64,000 nucleotides of DNA from Owenia fusiformis (taxonomy: Eukaryota; Annelida; Polychaeta; Sabellida; Oweniidae). Positions 35,381 through 46,148 of this stretch are shown here, in pieces. Numbering within the stretch: position 1 is the first letter of the stretch; every line of letters starts with the position of its first letter. The stretch covers positions 24,070,455 to 24,134,454 of the forward strand of contig CAIIXF020000002.1 in the NCBI GenBank assembly GCA_903813345.2, given 5' to 3'. Position numbers and translations under genes: made by a program. The notes beneath the pieces were generated by a model. That model saw only the letters and a list, made by a program, of their open reading frames with translations. It made no database searches and was not told the DNA's origin.

Positions 35381-35501
35381 ATTGACTGCACCTTGCGCCG
35401 TTGTTCTAACCGTTCCCGTTTGGCACGGACATTAGCTCCAAGAGTAGCTGATCCCAGAAGGTTGTACTTATCCATTATGGTCTTAATCAACTTCAAAGTA
35501 A
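35381..35501 (-). CDS. Internal exon of gene D, basic coiled segment
   Basis: A 121 nt exon is entered after ATTAAGCCAG and leaves at a textbook donor, AAT|GTGAGTAG. It encodes TLKLIKTIMDKYNLLGSATL followed by GANVRAKRERLEQRRKVQS, ending in a highly charged helix. G+C and CpG are clearly raised over the flanks, and codon use looks like protein-coding sequence. Entry is phase 1 (matching 38,149-38,198) and exit phase 2 (matching 34,884-34,915). This is the most convincing exon of gene D. I do not recognise the family. Confidence 0.75.
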
Positions 35502-36452
35502 CTGGCTTAATAGTAAATATACTAAATACAGTATGTGCCACCTTGTATTACCTTGGTTTAGAAATGCATCAAAAATGTCTGGGGATAATTAGGACGTAAC
35601 CATGTAACCATGTTCAAACTCTGTAATTTCTCAAAACTAGAGAGAAATCTCAAAATGTGAGGAATTAGCAGGAAAAAACACTGTCTTGGTATGTCATTAC
35701 ATGGATGAATAGTTAATTTGATGTTCTGAGAGATAATATGTGTTAATTTTTATTTAATGATAACAATCAGATTTTTTGTAGAGGCGACCCTTCCAAAAAG
35801 TAACACTCTTCTTATTAGTTTAATCTTTTCTAAGAAAACTAGGAGTAATTCATATTTTTTCTATTTTTTTTATCAAGAACCTTTTTTTATGAGACAACTT
35901 ATACCATGTTATCACAATTCCTTGGTTTTTCCTCTGCAGTATTTCAAGGAAATGCATGACCAAATATATTTTAAGGGGAGATTACTTACCTATGAAATCA
36001 TGGTTCTTATATAAGGGCTAATCTCAATCTCATTTTCAATTAAACTTTGCATACTGCTGAAATTATTGCTGAAGAATTCTAGAATCTAATAACCAGATAA
36101 ATGTACAAAATTTAATAAAGAAAAAAACAACTACAAAAACAAGGTATGTGCGGCAAACATGTAAATGTGTCATGATTGTAGTATAAAAGAGTCAATTCAT
36201 TTATTAAACTCTATGAGAACCTTTGAAACTTTCCCTAAGACAGAAATAGCCTCATCCCTCGGAAAATCAAATAAAGTCATATTTTCTCCAGCATATAAAT
36301 TATATTCTTAATCAATTTGCAATTATGTAACATTTCACATAAATAGATGAGAGATTCTTTCAACCACATCATGATATCATAATACAAATGAACATATATA
36401 TCCTGTATATATGAAATGTAAGCCTACACATCATCTTTTGTTTTATTTTAAG

Positions 36453-36600
36453 GGCTAGTTTATATGTGAGCGGCATGTTCCCCCATGGATACAGCAGCAG
36501 CTTCAAAACATTAGATGCAGATACCAGGAACCTGGTTACCATGGCAACTAGAAGATACCAACATCTTGAGGAAATGTCAAGGCTTCAGATAGCAGTCTAA
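36453..36600 (+). CDS. Candidate terminal exon on the plus strand
   Basis: A strong acceptor (TTTTGTTTTATTTTAAG) is followed by an open frame of 48 codons and TAA. The translation includes LYVSGMFPHGYSSSFKTLDA and NLVTMATRRYQHLEEMSRLQ. A polyadenylation signal AATAAA follows at 36,627-36,632, 26 bp after the stop. Entry is in phase 2. Local G+C is higher than the flanks. Upstream plus-strand exons were not found, so the gene is unknown. It lies inside an intron of minus-strand gene D, so the two would overlap in opposite directions. Confidence 0.6.
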
Positions 36601-37659
36601 CAGGGGCAGTTGTTTAATATCCAGATAATAAAGGTGCATCTATTTTGACCCTCCAGAAGTAAATTCAAAGATTTGGAAATCCAAAGTACATCATGGGAAG
36701 CATTAGGACTGTGGATGAGAAATGAGGGGCTGCTTCGACTTAACTCAAAATTATTGGAAATTGTGCAGTTTTTCATAATTTGTGGCAATAGTTTTTCTAC
36801 TTTCACAAACTCCATGTATGTGTTTAGAACAGATATCAAAAAATAATATAGTATAACATATGTATGTGTTCAGAAAATTTTAAAAATAACATAGCATTAA
36901 GGAAAATTTGGCAAGGAACAACACCATAATATTTATTTATATATGAAATAACATCAAGCATCACTTTCTCATATCTCCCATTCTAGTAAGATTAGGAATG
37001 TAAACACAGCTGTTATAGTGAATATAATCTTTGGCAACAAAATCAAGTAATTTACACTTACCAACAGCTCATGTGCATCAATCTGTTACAATTTTAGTTC
37101 ACTATTTAGTATTATCAATTTAGTAGCTAGAATTCTACCCTGGACAATATACTATTACACTGACCTCATATTTACCCTTAAAACAAGAAACAATTCTTAG
37201 ATTCACTTGTACTGAACCAAAATATATCACTACGTCATTCCTATAAAGTAACCAAGTTTATTTTCATAGTCAAACTTTAATGAAAAGCTTTTAGATTGTT
37301 AAGATCTGATCAATATAAAAATTGTTAAAACCAGCTGTAAAAGTAAGAGGGTTGATTTGGGTGGCAAGCAAAATGGGGTAAAGGGTAAATAGTATTCTAC
37401 CAGAAATTAACCTGTAATTCACACTTTCCAATATTTTGATTTTGCTTCTTTGACAAAGAGCTTTATCTACTTCATGTATTAAAAGCTCTCATCTTCAGGC
37501 CAACCCAAAAACAGAACATAGCTGATTTCAGTTTGTCATATTTGTATGCAATACTAATAGTATATAAGACCTTGACTTTTAGTCTCCTCTTTTTACCTTG
37601 TCCTTATCCATTACATGTCCCTTTACTACTCTTATTTCAAAAACATCTTAAATGTTGGT

Positions 37660-37815
37660 TGAAGCATCATGTTTTTAAAAAAACTAGGGTGCTACTTTTG
37701 ACAAATTTGGCACAAAAATGGCCAAAATCACTCAAAAACTGCTCAGAATGGTGATAAACTACATGATTTTTAAAGATTATTTGGCCAAGGAGGTTCCCCC
37801 CACTGGCTACAGACC
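37660..37815. mobile_element. MITE copy, family of the 62.03 kb element
   Basis: Shares CTCAGAATGGTGA, GCCAAAATCACTC and a C-tract near one end with the 62,026-62,243 element. Its termini (GGTGCTACTTTTG and CACTGGCTACAGACC) are degraded. Confidence 0.55.
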
Positions 37816-38148
37816 TGAAAGTGGGTCTCAATTGTCGTATTTACAAACATAGGAGGATGGGATATAGAGATTACTTGTACTGGATAATTCCGATATCCTG
37901 AACCTCAGATAGTATCATAAATAGTTACCATCAACCACAATCGATACCAACATGCAAACACATATTATGATTCAAAAGAATTAAATAATCTGAAAAGAAT
38001 ATTGTTATCCTCAAAAATATTTATGACATGTATACCATGCAAGAAAAAAAGTAGTAATTAGATGGATCATTTTATTCCTTTTAGCAAAGGATGTACTTTT
38101 TCATCAAAACCTTTTTAAGATTATTTTTTAAAGAAACAAGAAACTTAC

Positions 38149-38198
38149 CTGGCAGCTGTAGAGCTACATCAAGAGATGATTCCAACAGTAGAGAGTGT
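38149..38198 (-). CDS. Internal exon of gene D
   Basis: A 50 nt exon lies between a strong acceptor (CATGCTTTCTGTTCTAG) and a consensus donor (CCAG|GTAAGT). Only one frame is open; it encodes HSLLLESSLDVALQLP, entering in phase 2 and leaving in phase 1. The exit fits 35,381-35,501 (…QLP-V-TLKLIK…), and the entry fits the 23 nt candidate at 40,500-40,522. The Leu-rich amphipathic pattern indicates helix. Confidence 0.7.
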
Positions 38199-38786
38199 CT
38201 AGAACAGAAAGCATGAGAAAATATACTCTCAAGTCTTACAAAGACTATCTACCAGTGATACCCCCCTTATCAGCAAGCTGAAGACAATATCGTAACTTTT
38301 TAGGTACACAAGGAAAAAACATCCCAAATTGCTGTTTATCTGCAGCAGAATAACCAGTTTTGAAAATGTGTAGAATTTGATTTTTTGACCAGAATTGTAA
38401 TTTCTATGAATTTATAAAATCAAAGCAAAATAAGATACAGTTCTAATGAAGTTCTTTTGCGAAATACTGACAAGAATTCAGCAAAGTTACATAGCTATAA
38501 ATTAGTGGTGCAGAAAATAGTCATAGGGTCGCGTTATCGACACAATGAGGGTTTCGAATGATTGTGTGGACTCCAAGATCCATAATCACGACTTATATAA
38601 GTCTATTTTAAGTAGCTACCTTGTAACAACAAATTTTAGATGTGAATTGTTATATGGAGTTCCATTTGATTATTTAAATCATAAGTTGAAATTTACAATC
38701 TCGAATTAACTACAAGTATTTCTAAATAATTTAATTTCATCAGCACAATTCTGGACAAAATTATTTGTATCTATTTCCCTATACAA

Positions 38787-38981
38787 AGATCTCCCCAGGA
38801 TTTTTTCTAAGGTGGGTGCAAAATTCTCATTTTCACAATTTACAGACCAAAATTGGTGCAAATTTTTCATGATTTTTTCTCATTTTCTAGTTGGTTCAAA
38901 TGGATTTTCAGGTGGGTGCAAGCTTATTTTCAAAATCTCAGGTGGGTGCTGCGCCTACTTGCTTTAATGCTGGGGAGATCA
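38787..38981. mobile_element. MITE, 195 bp (AGATCTCCCCAG ends)
   Basis: Terminal inverted repeats GATCTCCCCAG and CTGGGGAGATC. The interior repeats GGTGGGTGCAA three times. No ORF. Confidence 0.7.
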
Positions 38982-38983
38982 CT

Positions 38984-39782
38984 AGACTGTATCCTTCGTC
39001 TGAATAAATTCAGACTGTAAGTCACCTATTGTAAAATGTGGTGTTGTATAAATGTTACAAATAAGTTTGTTTAATGATAAAATGATTACCTTATAAAAAA
39101 CTTACAATATTATTTTTTCGTATATTGTCCTCTTACTGAAGATATTCATAAAATGTACAGACGCTTCTTGTAGCGAAGCCATTGAATAGGTCAAGCCATT
39201 TTGGCAATGCCAATTCTCACGATAAACGAGATTTAGCCATTGACGTCAGTCTATTTGTAAACAAATAACACGTGGAGCGTACGGAGCAACATTACGGAAG
39301 CGTATTGATAAATTCCATTTGTGCGGGAATTTATTAGATCTAGTCATTTATTATTATTATCCTGATTAATTTTCGTCATTTGTAGTAAATAGAGCGGAAA
39401 TATTCATGAAGAAGGCCAAGGTAATCAAGTGGTCATGTGTTTGAAGTTAAAAGTCAAAGTTTCAAAATTTGCATATCTCGTTTGGATCTCGTGAACTCAA
39501 ACGTCCTTGACATTGATTTCGCGATCTACTTATGAACACATCCTGAAGTTTTGGTGAGTCTGAACATTTCATTATTTTATATCAACTTGTACCCGCCTTA
39601 TACAAATATTTTTGCTTCTAGTTTAAGATGAACATCTCTTCAACATATTCACCAATTTTTAAGGTGAACATTCTTGTAATAAACGAGAAATTTATGTGCA
39701 CAAAATATCGCCGAGATTTCCATGCCAAGGGTATCAATCATAACAGACCGAAAATTATATTCGGTCTGTTGGATACATACTA
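38984..39782. mobile_element. Possible ~800 bp TIR element with 10 bp flanking repeats
   Basis: Ends TAGACTGTATCC and GGATACATACTA are inverted with two mismatches, and GGGAGATCAC stands on both outer sides. Two internal hairpins occur near the ends (TCTGAATAAATTCAGA and CAGACCGAAAA...TTCGGTCTG). A 10 bp duplication would suit a Mutator-type element. However, the left copy of the flank is also the end of the adjacent 195 bp MITE, so the pairing could be coincidental. The interior holds a cluster of transcription-factor-like sites at 39,241-39,274. Confidence 0.4.
39241..39274. promoter_or_regulatory. CRE / forkhead / E-box cluster
   Basis: Within 34 bp lie TGACGTCA (palindromic CRE core), TTTGTAAACAAA (palindromic forkhead-type core) and CACGTG (E-box). 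The surrounding 300 bp is richer in CpG than neighbouring DNA, and a consensus donor (TTTG|GTGAGT) on the plus strand follows at about 39,555. A plus-strand promoter and untranslated first exon is one possibility. Chance or transposon cargo is another. Confidence 0.3.
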
Positions 39783-40499
39783 GGGAGATCACTGCTATAT
39801 ATTATGCTACTATGTCTTATATCGTACCTTCATGTGCGCAAGATATTCAAATAATCTGATTGGTTTTAACTTAAGGTCTCATGGAAGTTAACAGGAAATG
39901 ACAAAACAAAAAATGACAAAGCCATGCTGGATTTTGAAAATTTTTTGAACCAAGATAAATGAGTTCTGTTTGGACCTCCAGTCAGTTTAACTAGTTCCAC
40001 GTATCATTTACATGACCGGGAACACAATTGAAATGGTCAGAATGACCATAAACATGATAGAATAACCTTTTCAGCCTTCTGAAAATGTGACTAAAAAATA
40101 GCTAAGAGTCTGTGCTCAGGAAAGGTCACTGGACAGAATCTTTTGACTTTTTCAGAAAATGTGCCCAATATATTGCTCTAAATGACACAATATGGACCTA
40201 ATATACATATACATATATGGACCTAACCAACCAACCTACACAAGTCTGAAATTTCAACATACTATCCAACACATACTTGGGAATATGCAAATAAAATTCT
40301 ATAAAGTTCATTTTATCCAGACGACCAAAAATGCACAGCGCTGTCTATGTCCCGTTTGAAAATAAAATCAAATGAATTCAATTTCAATTGAAAAATTATT
40401 GTTCAATTATTACGGACGTGATTCTGATGTCAGTTGGAATCATAATTTCTTGATTTTCAATTCATGAGTCAATTAAAGTCTCTATAAATTCTTCCTTAC

Positions 40500-40522
40500 C
40501 TTCTTTGAGTTAATACTGATGT
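40500..40522 (-). CDS. Candidate 23 nt exon of gene D
   Basis: Lies between acceptor AGTGATTGCAG and donor GAAG|GTAAGG. In phase 0 it reads TSVLTQR plus AG, and exits in phase 2 into 38,149-38,198. An upstream alternative acceptor with a better pyrimidine tract (TATTTCTTTTTAG) would give a different frame (RFLVIADISINSKK) that does not match the next exon. A CCAAT-type GATTGGTCAAT (40,621) and an ETS-like CTTCCGC (about 40,587) lie just upstream. A 5' UTR exon is therefore also possible. Confidence 0.35.
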
Positions 40523-41008
40523 CTGCAATCACTAAAAATCGAACTAAAAAGAAATAAAAATTCAGAAAAGTTTGGAAACTTCCAACTTCCGCTCTGTGAA
40601 CTGAATATATCGAGCTATTCGATTGGTCAATAGATCTGAGTATTGTTTTTATTTCGCTGATTCGACTTTTATTCTAGCTAAAAGTTATTCTTTTGTTGGA
40701 GATTTGAAAATAAAAGTAGCATGTTATTTGAGATGTGAGACATGATCAAAAGACACATCAAGAAGAGTGTGGCAATCACTTCATACAATCAACATATTGC
40801 TGGTCTCTTTTTCGTCCAAGTTCAGACAATCTCAGGATTGACAGGAATCAGTATGAAGGTGAGTTTGGCTTACCTACAAAATGTATGTCAAAGCATGGAC
40901 TTCTAATCACCCAGTCATTTGAAGTCCATGGTCAAAGAGACATCAGAGGATAGAGGTCTCACAGCCACACAATGCGCAATATGCATTGTGGAATCCACAG
41001 CCTGTACT

Positions 41009-41565
41009 CAATGGCGTAGCGTCATATACGCAAAAAACGCCATTGCGTACTCTCAAATTTGAGAGAAAAATGATTTTTATAATGAATTGTCCCGCACTTT
41101 AAAAATACTGGATAGATCTTAAATAGTAAGATAATAGTAACAGTAACAATCATATATGAAAAAAAAAATAAATGATTTGTTCTAATCCTGTGTTGTTTGT
41201 TTTTTAATTGTGTTGTAATAATCTAAATTTTCTCTCTGAAATACATATATTTTTGTACGGCTGCGAGCTTCTTTACGTTCGTTGGCGTACGAGTTTGGGA
41301 TGTTCGTACTTTTTTTGTAGATCATACTGGCGGCACAAATGAATGATAACATGATTAGGTTCATATTTTACCCAACTTTCACCTTGTGGTTGAATCATAA
41401 AATATTGGATAAAAATGACTAATAATTTATATTTAATTGGTCCAGATTAGTTGGAATTTTGTATTTCAAACCGACCCAGGACGCTTCAAATGCAAACCCC
41501 CCTCGAACTCGTTCGCGTCGCTCACTTGTGGCGTACTCTCACAAAATACCCATGCTACGCATCTG
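41009..41565. mobile_element. hAT-like non-autonomous element
   Basis: Ends CAATGGCGTAGCG and, inverted, CAGATGCGTAGC match the common hAT-type terminus CAGTGGCGTAGC. GTACT flanks both sides. The subterminal GCGTACTCTCA is repeated inverted near both ends. The interior resembles the second copy ending at 44,522 (shared AATATTGGATAAAAATG). No transposase. Confidence 0.65.
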
Positions 41566-41597
41566 GTACTACTATCCACCGTAATATGATACATGTA

Positions 41598-43338
41598 CAG
41601 GGTGGTCCAAAAAAGGGACACTCATATTTCAAAATAGATGTTGATTTTATTTGTGAAAACATGTCATATTATATAACAGTAGATAGGGAATTTACTTATT
41701 TTTAATCTGGTATATCATAAGTTCAAATTTATTATAATATCTGTCAACCAGCATCCATAAAATAAATGATGTCATTTAGATTCATCCCCCTAATCACTGC
41801 CTCCCCCATATCACCCAATCACCCAACTTCTGCGACTACCATGCATTGGGAGAACTCTACAGAATTTGATTACCATGAACCCCTTACATCTACTCAGTCC
41901 CTTATTATCCCACCGAACGAAGTTCGAGAGGGATATAGGAAAACCAAAAGAGATTTTCAAGATGGCCGCTAATTAATTGCAAAGTGGTGGCCATTTTTCA
42001 TAAAAATATGTAATCTTTGATAACTCAAATACCAGTGAACGGATTTGGTTCAAATTTTATATGATGATGCTTAGGGACACAGTAGCTATGTTCGACAAAA
42101 TATTTTCAAGATGGCCACTGAATTTTAAAATGGCGGCAATTTTTCGTAAAAAACGTAATCTTTGATAACTCAAGTACCAGTGAACAGATTTGGTTGAAAT
42201 TTTATATGGTTATGCCTAGGGACACAGTAGCTTTGTTCAAGAAATAATTTTCAAGATGGCGGCTGAATTTCAAGATGGCGGCCAATTTTCGTAAAAAACG
42301 TAATCTTTGATAACTCATATACCAGTGAACGGATTTGGTTCAAATTTTATATGATGATGCCTAGGGACACAGTTGCTATGTTCGACAAAGAATTTTCAAG
42401 ATGGCCGCTTTATTGCAAAATGACGGCAATTTTTCATTAAAAAACATAATCTTTGATAACTCAAATACCAGTGAACGGATTTGGTTCAAATTTTATATGA
42501 TGATGGCTTGGGACACAGTTGCTTTGTTCAAAAATGAATTTTCAAGATGGCCACTGAATTTCAAAATGGTGGCCATTTTTCGTAAAAAAAACCATAAAAT
42601 TTTGATAACTCTAATACCACAGACACAGTAGGGACACAGTAGCTCTGTTCGAGGAAGAATTTTCAAAATGGCAGCTGAATTTCAAAATGGTTGCCATTTT
42701 TCTTAATTCAAATTTGATATGCTGATACCTAGGGACACTACAGCTCTGTTCGAAAAAGATTTTTCAAAATGATTGCAGAATTGGCCGCAAATTTTTAGTA
42801 AAAAAGAATGTAATCTTTGATAACTCAAATTTTAATTTATGGCTATGGTTTACATTTAATATGTTGATGCTTAGGGACAAACAAGCTCTGCTCAAGAAGG
42901 AATTTTCAAGATGGCCACTAATAATCTAAATATGTTTTGTTGGGTGGGATTTGCTACTCCGTGGAGTTGCTGTTTTTCTAGTTAAGGATAGAATTGAGAC
43001 ATGTGAGAAGTGGAATTCATTGTCTCAGCAGCATATCAATGTTGTTTGAGCAATTTATGCCAAAATTGAGGGCTATATAATTGATCAAAATGGTGGACAT
43101 GTTGAACTCTGTTTATGTACATAAAGTTGACAAAAAACTTGGTTTTTGCAATTTTTTGAAAACCCATTTTGAAACGAAAATGATGTCATTCATAAATTGG
43201 ACGCTGGTTGACAGCCATTAATTAATTTGAACTTATGATATACCAAATTGAAAATAAGCTAATTCCCTATCCACATGTTTTCAAGAAAATCAATATTTAT
43301 TTTTGAAATACGAGTTCCCATTTTTTTGGACCACCTTG
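41598..43338. mobile_element. Tc1/mariner-type non-autonomous element, 1,741 bp
   Basis: TA flanks both ends. The left end is CAGGGTGGTCCAAAAAA and the right end, inverted, is CAAGGTGGTCCAAAAAAA. The arms stay alignable for about 190 bp (both contain GGTATATCATAAGTTCAAAT and a GTCAACCAGC block). Between the arms is a tandem array of ~145 bp units rather than a transposase gene. TA duplication and long inverted arms place it with Tc1/mariner-type elements; the exact family is not certain. Confidence 0.8.
41958..42925. repeat. ~145 bp tandem repeat with YY1-like cores
   Basis: Eight units start with CAAGATGGCCGCT or a variant at 41,958, 42,107, 42,252, 42,397, 42,543, 42,664, 42,765 and 42,907. 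Spacings are 149, 145, 145, 146, 121, 101 and 142. Each unit has a second core (AAAATGGCGGC-like), then CGTAATCTTTGATAACTCAA, ACCAGTGAACGGATTTGG and TAGGGACACAGTAGC. Units 1-5 are regular; units 6-7 carry deletions. Perfect CAAGATGGCGGC occurs at 42,252 and 42,271. Confidence 0.85.
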
Positions 43339-43464
43339 TATACTAGAGGGCTCTGCTAACAGTGAGAACTGCCAAGAGCATGCATATGAAATTAAACATG
43401 AAGAACTTCATCATATTCCTAAGATAAATCTTTTAAAACCCACATCACAAATTTTGCTTCAAAC

Positions 43465-43812
43465 ACATACCTGCCAACCTAAGACCAAAAATTTAGCAAA
43501 TTTTTTTAAATTTCGTTTTTTTTGCAGAAGATTTAGAAAAATGCAGTCATTTATGATGCAGATTTTTTAAAAATGGTAGATTTTCGGAAGATTTTGAAAA
43601 TTTTGGTAGCTTTATGGTCGATTTTGAAAAATCCTGTAGTTTTTGCTGTACATTTTTGAAGATTTTGAAAAATGTGGTAGTTTGAAGGTCGATTTTGAAT
43701 TAATGCACTAGTTTTTCTTGTAGATTTAAAAAAACTGATTTTGTAAAGGGAAAAAAATGGTAAATTTTTTACGGTAGATTTCCGTTAAAATATGGTAGGT
43801 TGGCAGGTATGC
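43465..43812. mobile_element. MITE with CATACCTGCCAACC ends
   Basis: Left CATACCTGCCAACCTA and right TAGGTTGGCAGGTATG are perfect inverses over 14-16 bp. The interior is A/T-rich and repeats GATTTTGAAAAAT. AAACA stands outside both ends and may be a target duplication. Non-coding. Confidence 0.8.
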
Positions 43813-44219
43813 GAAACATGACAACGTACAGCTAAAGTGTACACCCGTATATTTTGTCACTGTATGTTATTGATGGTTAGGCATGATAATGATTGCAACA
43901 AATTGCTGTAATTTTTTCATGACAATACGTTGTTTCTATCTTATTTCCCAATTAATATGATCAAACAAAAATATATTTTTTTATAATTAAGTTTTTATTT
44001 ACATGTACATGGCATGTGACCAGTGACCTGGACACGCCAGATATATAATAGCTACATAGTTTTTTAATATACTTCATCACACAAATTATAGAAAATAATT
44101 TTACATTACACTATTAGAACACAATACAACATTTCCCGTAAATGACAAATACATATACTGTACATAATAGGTAATAAAGTAACAATACAGTAAGTAAAAG
44201 TAAAATTATAAAGAACACT

Positions 44220-44522
44220 TGCGTGCCATGGTGTACTCCCAAATTTAGAGAAAAGTTGACTTTTTATAAATTATTATTAGAAACGATAAAATGAAGATTG
44301 CAAATGAGATTTATTTCCAAGAAGCTCCTATTTTGTCATCCAATTAAATATTGGATAAAAATGGCCAATTATTTACATTTTATTAGTCAGAATTTCATAT
44401 TTTAAAACACCATAGAATGCTTCAAATTCAATCTCATTTTCAAAGCTTTGTAGGACCCAAACCCCCTCAAAGCTTCACTCACTCATGGCGTACACTCACA
44501 AAATACCTACGCTACACCACTG
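44220..44522. mobile_element. Degraded hAT-like element, second copy
   Basis: The right end GCTACACCACTG is the inverse of CAGTGGTGTAGC. The interior shares ATATTGGATAAAAATG and ACTCACTCATGGCGTAC with the 41.0 kb copy. The left end is not recognisable. Confidence 0.6.
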
Positions 44523-44672
44523 ATGAATATTAATGTGTTTGTGCCATACGAAAACTATAATTACTAATGCTGGTTAATAAATTGATTTATCTATAAAACA
44601 ATACAATGAAGGTGATGATCAACTGAGTTGTCTAAATCTTAATTACACATATTTATTTTTCTTCATCTTCAG

Positions 44673-44842
44673 AAATGAAGTCCTGCCTTGGCTATCTAGA
44701 GTATTTAGGCGTTGGTGTAATATGGTTAAGTCCAATATACAGCTCTCATATGGCAGACTTTGGATATGATATTGCTGACTTCAACATTAAGGATATTGAT
44801 CCAATCTTTGGTAACATGGAGGATTTCCAGAATAGAATATGA
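44673..44842 (+). pseudogene. Orphan exon of an alpha-glucosidase/SLC3A-type protein
   Basis: A good acceptor (TTTTTCTTCATCTTCAG) precedes a frame reading [20 protein letters not shown], then [16 protein letters not shown] and [12 protein letters not shown]. This is the conserved GH13 stretch around beta-strand 3 ([11 protein letters not shown]...DFGYD), as in maltases, oligo-1,6-glucosidases and the SLC3A amino-acid-transport heavy chains. Homology stops after EDFQ. TGA follows three codons later and there is no donor where the family would continue. The repeated AGAAT AGAAT at that point suggests a small duplication. No other exon of the gene was found. It is a truncated relic or an exon with an unusual 3' border. 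Confidence 0.65.
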
Positions 44843-44928
44843 TAGAGGGAACACATTCAAAAGGTATTTACAATGATATACAGAATAATATATTTATTTC
44901 AGGTATGTGAGTTGTGCATAACCCCTAT

Positions 44929-45645
44929 TTACATGTAATATACAACGAAACAAACCACATATGCATTTCTTTCTATATTGCTTATCTCTAGTATGAATGA
45001 GATAGTGTCTTTTAACTGAGATTTCTGTGTAAATGGTTTAGAACAAATGTCACATTTTAACATTTCTCCAGTATGAATGAGGTTGTAACTTACTAAGTGG
45101 CCCTTATGTGCAAATGTTTTTGAGCAAATGTCACATTTAAATTGCTTTTCTCCAGTATGGATGACAATGTGACTTGCTAAGTCAAATTTCCTTGAAATCA
45201 GAAGACTTGTCTCCATTTGGAGAATGAAGTTCATTAGTCTACTGCATATTACGCCTGCTTTGGACAATTTTGATATTTTTACATATTGTAGATTTAAATA
45301 TCCTTTTTTAAATATCCATAATTTAATTTGAGTGATATTTCTATATTTTTCATAAGAAAATTATTAGCACAGCGAGACTTATTTTTTATTGAATCAGTCT
45401 ACTACACGTTAAGCCTGCTTCGGGCAATTTTGACATCTTATAGATTTAAATGTCCTCTATTGAATATTTATAATTTAATTTGGGTGATATTTCTATATTT
45501 TCCATAAAAAAATATACGCCCAGAAGACAGTTCACCAAACTGAGACTTGTCCTTTCTTAGAACAAATGTCAGTCTTAAACTTTTTTCTCCAGTATGGATG
45601 AGATTGTGTGATACTACTTTCTGTGCAAATGTTTCAGAACAAAAT
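44929..45645 (-). pseudogene. C2H2 zinc-finger relics
   Basis: Minus-strand remnants of fingers closely related to the 49-51 kb array. They include one intact finger (KQFKCDICSKTFAHKGHL), a partial one (LKCDICSKPFTQKSQL), then loss of frame. A second patch at 45,540-45,645 has SETFAQK and HTGEKKFK with a damaged Cys. Between them a ~170 bp block containing CAAAATTGTCC(A/C)AAGCAGGC and GTGATATTTCTATAT is duplicated in tandem. A relative of that block is on the plus strand at 48.1-48.25 kb. There is no intact gene. Confidence 0.75.
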
Positions 45646-45982
45646 ACATGGGCATTTGGGAGAATGTCTATGTATACTTTTTTGCAATTTTTGAAGTCTC
45701 TTATTTTTTAGGTTGAGCCACATATAAGTCACTTTTTGGCGTAAAAACCAAGTTGATTGGGAGTAGAGGGACAAAGTTAGGATAGTTGGAACTTGATGCC
45801 AATAAAACTGAAATTCATAAAATATTGATTGATGCCTTGTTTCTAGTATTTTAGAAAATAGTAAAGATGATTATTGATCTGTTTGATAGATTATCATTTA
45901 GTATATTGAATTCCCTTTCCAGTATGCTTTATTTCATGAAAATCGACCCACTATTGACTATGTTATGATTTTTTAATGTCCA

Positions 45983-46063
45983 GAATATGATCATCGGAGA
46001 CAGCACATTCAAAAGTTACAGTTCAATCATCCTGCATTCAAAGGACTTGAAAAAAAGTGAAAT
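45983..46063 (+). other. Short coding-like relic echoing 44.83 kb
   Basis: After TTTTTAATGTCCAG the plus strand reads EYDHRRQHIQKLQFNHPAFK, then stops within an A-run. Beyond that a neighbouring frame continues (KVKYPWTNDAVHVMF). The nucleotide string AGAATATGAT...CACATTCAAAAG also follows the glucosidase-like exon at 44.83 kb. The two sites are therefore related pieces of one sequence, but I cannot assign the family. Confidence 0.35.
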
Positions 46064-46101
46064 ACCCTTGGACCAACGATGCAGTTCATGTCATGTTTAT
46101 T

Positions 46102-46148
46102 TCAGTTGTGTACAATGTACAATGTGTACAATGTACAATGTATACAAT
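46102..46148. repeat. (GTACAAT)n palindromic repeat
   Basis: Repeated TACAATGTACAATG units; because TTGTACAA is palindromic the tract can fold on itself. Confidence 0.75.

Noticed and set aside
35990-36056. Minus-strand exon-like segment SMQSLIENEIEISPYIRT with acceptor and GTAAGT donor
   Set aside because: Every frame contains a stop; the best one ends in TAG exactly at the donor, so it cannot be an internal coding exon.
37057-37077. 21 nt minus-strand microexon reading IDAHELL with good borders
   Set aside because: Its only open phase does not fit between the gene D exons at 38.1 and 35.4 kb, which already join each other. Without RNA data a 21 nt exon cannot be supported.
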